From assembly GCA_963682055.1 (NCBI GenBank), contig OY821742.1:31653060-31717059 (forward strand): a stretch of 64,000 nucleotides of DNA, read 5' to 3'. Shown here piece after piece: positions 46,214 through 57,896 of the stretch; position 1 is the stretch's first letter, and the number at the start of each line of letters is the position of its first letter. The stretch comes from Primula veris (Eukaryota; Streptophyta; Magnoliopsida; Ericales; Primulaceae). The notes under the pieces were generated by a model. It ran no database searches, was not told where the DNA came from, and was given only the letters and a program-made list of their open reading frames with translations. A program made the translations under genes and the position numbers.

Positions 46214-47661
46214 TCTTCCCTACTCGGCAGCCCTCCACTCGTCAACCCTACTCCCGCCCTCATGCTAATACCGCTTCTCATCCTTCCTTCCACAATCCGA
46301 ATTCTTGGCTCCTTGATAGTGGTGCATCACACCATATCACGGACGACCTAAACAATCTTTCTCTTCACGTCCCGTATGAGGGCCCCGACGATTTAGTAAT
46401 TGGTGATGGCTCCTCTCTATCCATTACTCACACTGGTTGTTTTTCTATCCCCTCTTCCTCTCAAGTTATTCAATTTAAAAATGTTTTATGTGTACCCAAC
46501 ATCTCTCGTAAATTAATTTCCGTATCTCAACTATGTCGTGATAATAATGCTATTGCAATTTTCTCACTCGATTCCTTCTGTATTAAGGTCCTCTCCACGG
46601 GAGAAGCCCTTCTTCAAGGTGAACTCGTCAACGGCACCTATGAATGGAGCCCTCCTCCTCCTCATGCACATCATGTCATAGCCCCCGCTCAGTCCTCATG
46701 GCATCACCGCCTAGGTCACCCATCCGACAAGACTCTCCGCTTTATTAATTCAAAATTTAATATACGCATATCTCAATTTGATCAATGTATTTCCTGTCAC
46801 CTCAATAAAAGTCACAAACTATCTTTTAGTGTGTCTAGCCTTCAGTCGAATGCCTCGCTTGATCTAATATTTTCTGATGTTTGGACCGCCCCCGTCCTTT
46901 CTCATGATTCGTACAAATATTATATTATTTTTGTTGATCATTTCACACATTTTATTTGGCTTTATCCACTTAAAAAGAAATCCGACACTTCCATTACATT
47001 CCAACATTTTAAAGCTGTTATTGAAAAATATTTTAATCGTCCCATCCGTCAATTCTACTCCGACAATGGTGGCGAATACGTCAAACTTACACCTCAACTC
47101 CTTGATAATGGTATAACACATTTAACGTCTCCTCCACGCACACCCGAGCATAATGGTTTTGTGGAGCGTCGCCATCGCCACATCGTCGAGTCCGGACTCT
47201 CACTCCTCACACACGTACAACTCCCTCTCTCCCTTTGGCCCTATGCCTTCTCCACCGCCACTTACCTCATCAATCGACTCCCGACTCCGACTCTCAAAAA
47301 TGAATCCCCTTACTTCACACTTCACCACAAACAACCTAATTATGATAAACTCCATAACTTTGGATGCTTATGTTTTCCTTGGCTTCGGCCTTATACGACT
47401 CACAAACTTCAAAACCGCTCCATTCAATGCATTTTTATCGGCTATTCCACGACCCAAAGTGCCTATCTTTGTCTCGACCCGCTTACTTCGAGAGTCTATA
47501 CTTCCAGACATGTTCGCTTCATTGACCATGTCTTCCCTTACACCACTCTCCTAAATCGACCTCCACCAGCCTCGACAATGACACCCGGTGACTGGTGCCC
47601 CCTCACTCTCCCTCTCCTCCAACCCATCAACCACCCACCTTCACCCTTGACCACTGCCTAG
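46214..47661 (+). pseudogene. Protease-integrase frame of Copia element B
   Basis: One frame is open from before 46214 to TAG 47659-47661, without an ATG of its own. It has the protease DSGASHHIT (near 46312), VLCVPNISRKLISVSQLC, the integrase zinc region WHHRLGHPSDKTLRF..CISCH and the core with FVDHFTHFIWLYPL, FYSDNGGEYV and PEHNGFVERRHRHIVE. The catalytic D, D and E positions are present. The C-terminal LHNFGCLCFPWLRPYTTHKL and FIGYSTTQSAYLCL regions are intact. The closing TAG replaces what was probably CAG, because the same frame continues at 47707. Confidence 0.9.
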
Positions 47662-48282
47662 ACCCCCCCTCCCGTCGATCGACCTCCAAACACCCCCACT
47701 CAAAACATGTCCACCCGTGATTCTCACGAAACCAGCCCTGCTTCCTCTGCTTTCCCATCGACTGCTCAACCCACCATCGACTCCCCTATGTCTACCCCAC
47801 CACCACCTTCCCCACCTCCTCGCCCCACCACTCGCCTATCCAACAACATCCGTAAACCGAACCCGAAATATGCCACATCTAACCCAAAAACAGCCCACCT
47901 TAGTACTCTTCCAACCAAATATATCACCCCGTCCACTGTCGAACAAGCCTTAGTTGACCCTTTCTGGCGGGCTTCCATGCTCGAAGAATACGAAGCCTTA
48001 CTCCGTAACAATACATGGACACTTGTCCCTTTCGACTCTTCTCAAAACATCATTGGGTGTAAATGGGTATACCGAATAAAATATAATCCGGATGGCTCTC
48101 TCAAGCAACACAGGCCCAAATTCAGTCGACATATCCAAATTTACTACTGCCATTTCACACAGATTCTCGCTCAAGGATTTAGGCCCATTATCCTACTTTC
48201 TTGGTGTCGAGGTCACCCCCACTTCCACTGGTCTCCATTTAAATCAATCCAAGTACATATCCGACATATAAACCCGCTATAA
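47662..48282 (+). pseudogene. Linker and RT N-terminus of Copia element B, catalytic core deleted
   Basis: After a Pro/Ser/Thr-rich linker the RT starts QALVDPFWRASMLEEYEALL, then NNTWTLVPF and [20 protein letters not shown]. It then breaks: the block with the YVDD box is absent. Downstream, another frame resumes at [20 protein letters not shown] (48168-48230), late in the RT domain. Confidence 0.9.
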
Positions 48283-48283
48283 T

Positions 48284-49090
48284 ATGACAGATTGTCGTCC
48301 CGCCACCACTCCTATGTCACCTCATCCCCCACTTACCAAAGAACCCGACTCTCCCATTAAAGACGAAAGCACCTATCGAGCTATCGTTGGAAGCCTCCAA
48401 TATCTATCCTTTACTCGGCCCGATATTGCATTTCCCGTAAGTAAACTCGCACAATTTCTTTATCACCCAACAGCTACTCACTGGATAGCACTAAAACGAC
48501 TACTACGATTTCTTAATGGTACGCTTCACCACGGTTTACATCTACTTAAAATGTCTCCCTTCCGTCTCCATGCATTTTGTGATGCCGACTGGGCCGGTGA
48601 TAGAGATGACTATATATCTACCACTGGCTATATAATATTTATTGGTCACAACCCGATTTCATGGTCTTCCAAAAAGCAATGTGCTCTCTCCCGATCATCT
48701 ACCAAAGCGGAATTTCGCGCTATTGCTGACACCACTGCCGAAGTTCTATGGCTCCGTGCCTTACTGTCTGAACTCAACATTACTTCATCCCGTCTACCAG
48801 TTATTTATTGTGACAACCTAGGTGCCACACACTACTCTGCCAACCCGATATTCCACTCAAGAATGAAGGACTTGGCATTAGCATTTCACTTTGTCCGTGA
48901 GCAAGTGCAACTTGGCACAATCCGAATTCAACACGTCAATGGGAACGATCAATTGGCCGACACCCTCACCAAGCCTCTCCACAAAGCTCGCTTCATCAGT
49001 CTAGCTTCCAAGATCGGTCTCACTCTACGACCGACCGTCTTGCGGGAGCGTGTCAAGAATATCTCCACTGATCATGCATATCCTTCATAA
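48284..49090 (+). pseudogene. RT C-terminus and RNase H of Copia element B
   Basis: 268 codons starting MTDCRPATTPMSPHPP. They contain YRAIVGSLQYLSFTRPDIAF, then HAFCDADWAGDRDDYISTTG, ISWSSKKQCALSRSSTKAEF, VIYCDNLGATHYSANP and QLADTLTKPLHKARF. RNase H itself looks undamaged. It runs into the 3' LTR at 49051. Confidence 0.92.
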
Positions 49091-49279
49091 TAAGATTGCA
49101 ATCATCTATATTTAGATAGCCTATAATTGTGTTAATTGATTCTATATTTAAGTAATTGCAGTCTAATTAGCTGCTACATCTTTGTAACTTTAGCAATTGT
49201 CTAGATTCACTCTTGTATAGTACCACTATATATTGTAAACGTTTATCCTCAATAAAGATCAACCATTCAATCATTTAGG
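49051..49279 (+). repeat. 3' LTR of Copia element B
   Basis: Same length as the 5' LTR (229 bp). It ends TTTAGG where the 5' copy ends TTTACA, immediately before the GTTTC duplication. TTGCGGGAGCG in front is the polypurine tract. Confidence 0.93.
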
Positions 49280-49284
49280 GTTTC

Positions 49285-50328
49285 TCCAATAAGTAAATAG
49301 TTTAGCAATAGACAATAGTACAATATTTGTTACCGACTAATTAATTTTCATCACTCACTGTATACTTAATTACAACGTTTAACCATGCACACAATAACTT
49401 AACGATACGTCAATTATTTTAATAGGTCTACGAGACCTGATAGGCTAAAGATTCGGAACTACTTAGAAAAATGAAGTAGGTGACAATGATGACATAAAAG
49501 AAAACATTAAATTTTCAATAAAAACTTCAACTCCAACTACACAATATCGCTTAACGTCAGAACATAATACATACTATGCATGAACCTTGACTTAAAATTA
49601 TAAAACAAAAAAAACCTTGACTAAGTTTTTGAGTTTTTTGAAAAAGTCTTTAATGCATACTAATAAGAAAGAAAACTAGACTTCATACAAATCACGAGCT
49701 TAACAGTGATGAGGCAAATGATAAAGAGCTATATATATTTTAGACAAATTCTGATTGGTAAACTGATGGGAAATACAGAACTAAGCCCAAAATTTGCTAA
49801 GATGAGGGGAAAAGTTATAAGACTAATAATGCAAATCTCATCATTCCAAACCGAGCCTACTACAATGAAACTTATATTTAATCTACTTATCACTCCAAAC
49901 CTTGTAGCTCCCCTTATTACTCCATGATCAATGTGATCAATGGACAAAACTGAAACATACATACACGATTAAACAGAGATGGTTTGCTAGAAATCGGTTT
50001 TCATTGCATATGGAAAAGCACGCGACAACGAGGCGAAATAAGAAACACAATTTTCGAAATAGGATATATACTTAAAATTGGAAAAAACCAATCCGAAAAC
50101 AAGAAGATGCATGATGTAGCCATTACCAGTTATATATTATCATCGGATGTAATCAATTTACGTTTTCGTCTTATTCTTCCGACTAACGACCATTTCGTAG
50201 TGCCGTCGAACTTAAAAATTTGTTTGTTGAACCTTCTTTTAAAGCAATACACAATGACGGAAGATCTACATCAAGTGATGTGTTAGTGAAAAACGACAAT
50301 CGCGGTTATTTTGAGTAACAGTTGGACT
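49285..50328. other. Intergenic, no gene recognised
   Basis: AT-rich host or old repeat DNA between Copia B and the Gypsy-type solo LTR. Frames of up to 100 codons exist but look random. Confidence 0.4.
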
Positions 50329-51164
50329 GTAAATGTAAAATCCCGTATTCTATTTTATTATATTTAGTTAATAATGTTTTATATTCTAGGATGGTTACGA
50401 TATTTTGGTAACGTGATAGGGTTATTTGGGATTTAGCAATTATTGAGGGGTCAAACTAGTAATTGTACAGTAATTAAATTACAATGAATTTAAGAAATCA
50501 GAGGGCCTCAACTGATAAGACAGACTTTAATTTTTATAACGTAGGGAGTGATGGAGCATTAATAATCGGTAAAAAGAAAACTCCTACATCTATATATATG
50601 TACGTACAAGGGAGAATGAGACAGTAGTCAATATAGAGAGGGATGTATATATGTACATATAACCACATATAAGAGAGAGAACATTGACGAGTACAGCCGC
50701 GAGAGAGAGAGAAGATTGAAGATCGTTTCCGGGTCCTTTTCCCTTCGTCTAGGTAACCATTGATTCATACTATCTATGAGCTGCCAGTTAGGAGAATTAA
50801 GTTTTATGTAATTGGTTTAATGGTTATTATGGGAGCAAACTGAAACTTATATACCAGAGAATGCACATGTTATTGAATCATAATGTAGGATGGTGTTGAC
50901 TTTCACACTATTTGTAATTACAGTAGTATAAGATCTTTGATGGTTAGTTATGGCTAATTAGATATGTTCAATTATAGTTATACATGTGCACTTGTGGTTA
51001 CTGGTAGTTTGTTAAAGTCAAGTGAATTAGGTTTTTTGAAACGATATGGGCAGAGGGTGGAGTAAAAAGGTAAACTAACTGATAGTTTTAGGAAGTAAAA
51101 ACGGAAAGGTTATTCTAACACAGCTATTTAAAGTTTCAGTTTTGCCTTGTAGTTTCGAAATAAA

Positions 51165-53498
51165 TGTTGGTTTTATTACTATATCGAAAACTAATAAAGT
51201 AAAGGAAAATAAATTAAAAGACATGAACGCAATGGAAATAACATTTTATTTCTCACAATTGGAATATCAATTACAATTCCTTACTCGTACAGAATTTAAA
51301 TTACACTAATTGAAAATCCAGACAGATTAATATAAATTATTAAACTGCTGGACTGTTTTGACAAATAAACAAACTGCCGGACTGTTTTGTAAATAAAACA
51401 AACTGCCGGACTGTTTTAACAAATAAACAAACTGCCGGACTGTTTTGTAAATAAAACAAACTGCCGGACTGTTTTGTAAATAAAACAAACTGCCGGACTG
51501 TTTTAACAAATAAAACAAAACTGCCGGACTGTTTTAACAAATAAAAAACTGCCGGACTGGTTTTAAATAAAACAAACTGCCGGACTGTTTTAACAAATAA
51601 AAAACTGCCGGACTGGTTTTAAACAAACTGCCGGACTGGTTTTAACAAATAAAAAACTGCCGGACTGTTTTTAACAAATAAAAAACTGCCGGACTGGTTT
51701 TAAAAAATCTGCCGGACTGTTTTTAACAAATAAAAAACTGCCGGACTGTTTTGTAAATACTGGAAATTACAGAATAAAAAGACTGAAAGTAAACAATACT
51801 GAAATGTAAATACAGAAAAGAAACAGTACAGAAAAGTAACGGTACTGAAATGAAATGGACAGAATGTAAATGACTGAAAAATAAATAACATAAATCTAAA
51901 AGAAGAGGCAACTGCTGAGCAGTTTCTCTTAAACAATATTTCCCGAACCACTTTTAAAGGTTTCTGGTTTCGGGACTTTGTTCCCAAGGTACAACTTCTA
52001 TCTCAGAGTGACTCGTATGGAAACCGGCACCGAACCACAGGTCGAGCTGTTGGTGGTGCGGTTCTCTCTCTGTATGTATGCTTATGTTGTGAGTTGTGTG
52101 TGTTTACATTTCAGTACTGTTTACTTTCAGTCTTTCTATTCTGTAATTTCCAGTATTTACAAAACAGTCCGACAGTTTTTTATTTGTTAAAAACAGTCCG
52201 ACAGTTTATTTAAAACCAGTACGGCAGTTTTTTATTTGTTAAAAACAGTCCGGCAGTTTTTTATTTGTTAAAACAGTCCGGCAGTTTGTTTTATTTAAAA
52301 CCAGTCTGGCAGATTTTATTTGTTAAAACAGTCCGGCAGTTTTGTTTTATTTGTTAAAACAGTCCGGCAGTTTGTTTATTTGTTAAAACAGTCCGACAGT
52401 TTGTTTTATTTACAAAACAGTCCGGCAGTTTGTTTATTTGTCAAAACAGTCCAGCAGTTTAATAATTTATATTAATCTGTCTGAATTTTCAAATAGTGTA
52501 ATTTAAATTCTGTACGAGTCAGGAATTGTAATTGATATTCCAATTGTGAGAAATAAAGTGTTATTTCCATTGCGTTCCTTTCTTTTAATTTATTGTCCTT
52601 TACTTTATTACTTTTCGATATAGTACCAAAACCAACAATCTTAAACAATATTTCCCGAACCACCTTTAAAGGTTTCTGTTTTCGGGACTTTGTTCCCAAG
52701 GTAGAACTTCTATCTCAGAGTGGCTCGTATGGAAACCGGCACCGAACCACAGGTCGAGCTGTTGGTGGTGCGGTTCTCTCTCTCTATATGATGCTTATGC
52801 TGTGTTGTGTGTATTCTTGTGTGTTGAAATGAGAGGGGGAGGGCTGCCTTTTATAGCCTCTAATGAAACTGCAGCCATAAATGTTGATCATTAATTCTAG
52901 GAGTTACACCCTCAGAATCCGCTCAATCAATTCTTAAACCGCAGCATTTAATCTCATTCATTGCTGGCGTTTCTGTTGCTGGAAACTCTAGGGACTGCTT
53001 TTGTATTTTATACAAAACTTCCTATTCGGGTTTGGACCCAAGACCCGAGACCCGAGACATTCCCCAAATCCCGATCCCCGATCCCCGATCCCCGAGTCCC
53101 GAGCCTCGAGACACGAGCGAGCACGCGTGTGTTGTACATACTAATACTCTTAGGTGTATGTGGACATGTTAGTTTAACAACTACATGGGTTGGTATTGTA
53201 TATATATTGTAAAATTAGCTCTTAATCTTCCAATATGTGATTATACAAATTGGTTTTTCCATTAACCTTTTCGTTTTCCAGAATTAAGCTTTCGAGAGCC
53301 CAACTTTGAAGCCACATAGTATTCACACCCATTCTCTGAATAGGTCATGCAATATACCGTTACGAAGATCGTCACACGGGCTACTCAAATACGTTGAGTA
53401 CGGTATAAACAACTCAGCGTTGTCACATGTAATATTGACTTGAAGTTGGTCCAGTGACCATTCGGAAACACCCATGTTTTATTCATGTTTTTCCAACA
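51165..53498 (-). repeat. 3' LTR of Copia element C with inverted duplication
   Basis: Three blocks: 51165-52102 in minus orientation (LTR 3' half with array); 52103-52637 in plus orientation (a second LTR 3' end, finishing AAAACCAACA); 52638-53498 in minus orientation (LTR 5' half, finishing TTTTTCCAACA). The TATAGCC/GGCTATAAAAG promoter zone lies near 52850. The polypurine tract on the minus strand, GTGGGGGAT, abuts 53498. Confidence 0.9.
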
Positions 53499-54076
53499 AT
53501 CCCCCACATGAATGCAATTGGCTGAAAATAAAAATGCTCCTAAATGCATACGAAAGAACCGCAAGAGTTCAATGCATAAGGACAGGTAGCGCGCGCCTTG
53601 AACCTGCCATAGTGACGTAAAATCTGATATGCTACTATTGGGTAGCCTTTAAGCCTTGAACCCTTTAGCGTTTGTGCATACCAGGGTAATGCGCACACAG
53701 TGTCCTCTCTACACCACTTACTAAGCCCTTTGGTTGTTGTCCATATTTGGCCGTGGACTGCCTTGGCAAAATTCAACCGAGTGCTCTAGTGATTTAGCCC
53801 ATGGCTCATCACATAGTATCGGCCATACACACTCGTCATAGATGATTTCAAGTCAATGGTGTCCTGACTCACCCCTCTCGACCTTCGAGATACTTGTTTC
53901 CATTAAGAGCCTCATGTTCACCCTTAAGATGGTCTAGGTCTATCATTCTTTCATCCTAGAAATGGGCTGGGAACTTAAGTTCCCGAGTGCTTTGTTCGGC
54001 CACCCCCACAGTTCGGTTTTCCCGTTGAACCCGACGCTGGAGAAGCCAGTTCGGGTTGGGTTGCCTCTGAGGAGGT
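53499..54076 (-). other. 3' untranslated internal region of Copia element C
   Basis: Lies between the RNase H stop and the polypurine tract. Non-coding; frames here look random. Confidence 0.6.
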
Positions 54077-56146
54077 TTACAGTTTGATGGGCTTCAACCC
54101 CATTCCCCTCGATGAAACTTCAACTCCTACCTGAGTCAAGCCTTTTGTAAATGGATCCGCTATATTGTCCTTAGATCTTATAAAATCTAATGACACCACA
54201 CCGTTAGCTAACAATTCTCTTACGGATTTATGTCTCCGACGAATATGTCGGGACTTTCCATTATACATATGATCCTGCGCCCGACCAATAGCTGACTGAC
54301 TATCGCAGTGCACGCTTATTGCTGGGACAGGTTTCGGCCACATTGGAATTCCTTCCAGTAAGCTTCTCAGCCAGTCAGCCTCTTCTGTTGCTATATCCAA
54401 CGTTATGAACTCGGATTTCATAGTTGATCTAGCTATGCAGGTCTGCTTGGATGATCTTCACGAGACAGCTGCTCCTCCCAACACGAACACATATCCGCTA
54501 GTGGATCGTGTATTGTTGGAATCCGAGATCCAGTTTGCATCAGAATACCCTTCCAGTACAGCTGGATATCTGGTATAATGCAATCCTAGGTCGGCAGTGT
54601 ATCTCATATATCTGAGAAGTCTCATGATGGTCTTGCAGTGTTCCTCATTTGGATTACTGGTGTACCTATTCAGTCTACTCACTGAGTTGGCTATGTCTGG
54701 TCTAGTACAGTTCATAACGTACATCAGACTGCCTATTATTCGAGAATATTCCAATTGTCTCACACTCTCCCCAAAATATTTTTTCAGGGTGGTTGAGATC
54801 TCTATCGGAGTTCTGGATGTAGCTCTACTATCTTTATCAAATTTGTCAAGTATCTGCTTGACATAGTGAGTTTGAGATAGTGCATATCCGTCTGATGTCT
54901 TGGTAATTTTCATACCAAGTATTACATCAGTGACACCCAAGTCTTTCATCTTGAATTTTTGTGACAGCATTCTCTTAGTGGAGTTGATGTTATCAATACT
55001 CCCTATTATGATCATGTCATCTACGTAGAGGCAGACTACCACGTAGTCCTTTTCATTCCCTTTTACATAGACGCATTTGTCACATTCGTTTATCCGAAAA
55101 CCGTTTGATAGCATCACTCTATCAAATTTTTCGTGCCACTATTTAGGTGCTTGTTTAAGTCCATATAAGGATTTCACAAGTTTACACACCTTGTGTGCTT
55201 TACCTGGAACCACAAACCCTTCCGGTTGTTCCATGTAAATTTCCTCTTCCAGTACACCATTCAAGAACGCCGTTTTAACATCCATTTGATGTATTTTCAG
55301 ATCGAACAGTGCCGCGAGAGCAGTGAATATCCGGATTGACGTCTTCCTGGAGACAGGGGCATAGGTGTCGAAATAGTCGACACCTTCAGTTTGTCTAAAA
55401 CCTTTCACTACAAGCCTCGCCTTGTATTTCTCGATCGTTCCATCAAGCTCTCTCTTCCTCTTGAATATCCACTTGTGTCCTAGTGGCTTACACCCGGGTG
55501 GTAAATCCACTAGTTCCCAAGTGTGATTTTGTAATATCGATTCAACCTCATTGTTGATCGCTTCCTCCCAATATTGGGCTTCCGGGGATGACATTGCTTC
55601 TTTAAATGTCGCCGGTTCACCTTCTATCATGAAGGTTACAAAATCTGGACCGAAAGACGTTTCTTTTCTAGCCCTTTTACTTCGTCGAGGCTCTTCTTCT
55701 TCTTTCTCTAACGGTTCACTTGCCCCCACATTTTCCTCACTGTTTGACGCCTCAGTCTCTACAGTTACGGAAGACTTGCGGGGAAAGATCTCCTCGATGA
55801 AAGAAGCTTCTCGAGCGTCGATGATAGTGTCTACATGCACATCGGGATTATCCGACTTGTGCATGAGAAAACGATAAGCACTACTGTTGTGTGCGTATCC
55901 TATGAACACACAGTCTACCGTCTTTGGCCCTATTCTCGTTCTTTTCGGAAGTGAGACAAGGACCTTCGCGAGACAACCCCAAACCCTTAAGAATTTATAG
56001 CTCGGCCTATGGCCTTTCCATAGTTCATAAGGTGGTTTTTCACGCTTCTTGTGCGGTAGCTTGTTCAATACATAGTTGGCAGAAAGCAGCGCTTCCCCCC
56101 ACATGTTCTGGGGTAACCCAGAACTTATTAACATGGCATTCATCAT
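54077..56146 (-). pseudogene. Integrase C-terminus, RT and RNase H of Copia element C
   Basis: A single frame with two stops. 56146-55142 covers MMNAMLISSGLPQNMWGEAL, VDCVFIGYAHNSSAYRFL, WIFKRKRELDGTIEKYKARL and IHQMDVKTAFLNGVLEEEIY, ending at TAG 55139-55141 after GLKQAPK. 55138-54461 has the catalytic [12 protein letters not shown] and [18 protein letters not shown], ending at TGA 54458-54460 where a Trp is expected. 54457-54077 is the RNase H C-terminal part with ISVHCDSQSAIGRAQDHMYN and the tail. Apart from the stops the domains are complete. Confidence 0.92.
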
Positions 56147-56700
56147 TTCCTTGAGCGTCCTATTCTTACGCTCGGCAACCCCATTCTGCTCCGGAGAGTA
56201 TGGGGCTATGGTTTGATGTATGATGCCATTTTCTGCGCAAACGGTGCTTCGTATTCACCGCCTCTATCACTCATCAATATTTTAATCTTTTTATTGAGTT
56301 GATTTTCTACTTCGGTCTTATAAAGAGCGAATTTCTCTACCGCTTCGTCTTTACTTCTCATTAAGTAGACGTAGCAGTATCGAGTATAGTCATCTATAAA
56401 CGTGATGAAATACTTTTTCCCTCCTCGCGTTTGTATAAACTTTAAGTCACATACATCCGTGTGTATTAGACCGAGAGGTTCAGTACTTCGTTCAATATGT
56501 TGATACGAAGACTTGGTTTATTTTGCTTCAACACAAACCTCACATTTATGTTGTTTATCAAATACAAAATTAGGTAGTAGATTCAGTGATATTAATTTCT
56601 TCATAGAATTAGAATTCACATGACCTAATCTACCATGCCATAAATTAAATGAATCACAAGAATAAGCAAAAGAAGTTTTATTGGCCACTTGGGCAAACAT
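56147..56700 (-). pseudogene. Integrase zinc region and core of Copia element C
   Basis: The HHCC part reads LWHGRLGHVNSNSMKKL and CEVCVEAK, followed by TAA at 56518-56520. The core continues in the same frame with [14 protein letters not shown] and [14 protein letters not shown]. It then shifts frame before PEQNGVAERKNRTLKEM (about 56150-56200). Two lesions; the catalytic residues themselves are still encoded. Confidence 0.88.
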
Positions 56701-57263
56701 TAACGATTACATTATTCTTGGTACTGGCCTCAGCTTTAGTACCCTCAATAGCAGACTCGGCTTTAGGAGCCGGAGTACCAACATTTAATTTAAACATGTC
56801 GTTGGTCATATAGCCACGACCTACATACATTCCATTTAAGGTGATTACAATTTTAGCAGATTCAAATACAAGTTTAAATCCTTTGTTCACTATAACAGAC
56901 CCGGAAACCAGATTCTTGCGAATTTCCGGCACATGGAGCATGCCATTCAGTGTGAGCTCCTTTCCCCATGTCATCTTCAGCAGCACGGTTCCTTTTCCTT
57001 CCACCCTGGAAGTAGCCGAGTTCCCCATGAAGCAGACTCTCATTGTCCACGGTTCGTATAGGTCTTGAACATCCATTTGCTGGCACAGATGTGACTAGTG
57101 GCGCCTGTGTCCAGCCACCATTCCTTTGGGTTGCTCCCCACCAGGTTCACTTCAGAAACCACAGCACTCAGGAACATGTAGTCTTGTCCAGCATCATCTC
57201 CTCCCTCAGCCACATTAGCCTGAGCAGGTGCCCTCTTCCTCCCTTTCCCTTGGAACTTCCTCT

Positions 57264-57302
<39 letters not shown>

Positions 57303-57723
57303 TGGGCTTGTCGTTGCGCATATTACAATCCGCGGCACGATGGCCCGGTTTGTTACACACAAAGCAGTCTCCCATGAATTTCTTCTTGAGAGAAGCACCG
57401 ACACTGCTGTCAAAGCGTTTCCGCTTGGATACAGCGTCCTCAACCACATGGGCCTTGCCCTTTGCCTTGGCCGCTGCCACAAGCGCTGCCTTGGCCGGAG
57501 CCTTAGCAGCAGCTTGTGCTGCGGCCGCAGCCGCAGCCATAGCATCGGCCTCTGCCGCAGCAGCGTCGGCCGCAGCCTTTGCCGCAGCCGCTTCGGCCTT
57601 AGCCTGAGCCTGCCCACTCGCAGTGCTCGCAATGTTATGGCTACTACCAATCACAACTGCGCCCTGCACGTCTCCTGAAGGAACGGTGGGTGTTTGATAC
57701 TCATTAGTCATCTGAAATGACAA
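56678..57723 (-). pseudogene. gag C-terminus and protease of Copia element C, with Ala-rich insert and proline run
   Basis: The frame from 57723 begins MSFQMTNEYQTPTVPSGD. It has a long Ala/Lys-rich stretch (about 57475-57600), a CCHC knuckle CFVCNKPGHRAADC, a proline run encoded by 35 consecutive C on the minus strand (57266-57300), and the protease site [14 protein letters not shown]. The N-terminal gag core seen in related elements is missing. A frameshift near 57060 moves to the frame 57076-56678, which has [16 protein letters not shown] and ends before the integrase. Confidence 0.85.
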
Positions 57724-57896
57724 TATTAACCCGTTTAGTTTCTTGCAAGAAAACTAAATTCTTAATCGCAAATACTAATTATAACTTAATTAGTTTGCTT
57801 CAAAAGAATAAAACAATAAAGAGATATTCTAGCGTGAAAATCAAATCACTTTTGATTTCACTAAGAATTCTTTATAGTATTCTAGAATAAAAAGAT
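57724..57896 (-). other. Leader of Copia element C without a visible primer binding site
   Basis: AT-rich leader between the gag start and the array fragment. No tRNA-Met primer-site sequence is seen at the junction with the LTR remnant. Confidence 0.55.

Larger units (their letters stand above)
45445..49284 (+). mobile_element. Copia element B, recent but internally deleted
   Basis: The element spans 45450-49279 (3830 bp), with GTTTC duplicated at 45445-45449 and 49280-49284. LTRs of 229 bp differ at about six positions by eye. Gag style (FRQWSFQVQSFLNGLELFGY) and short LTRs suggest the Ale/Retrofit lineage. Two internal deletions remove the rest of gag with its zinc knuckle and the RT catalytic core, so it cannot move on its own. 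Confidence 0.95.

Noticed and set aside
57043..57678. 211-codon plus-strand frame opposite gag of element C
   Set aside because: It is the antisense shadow of the zinc-knuckle and Ala-rich region; its Gly run comes from the 35-G tract.
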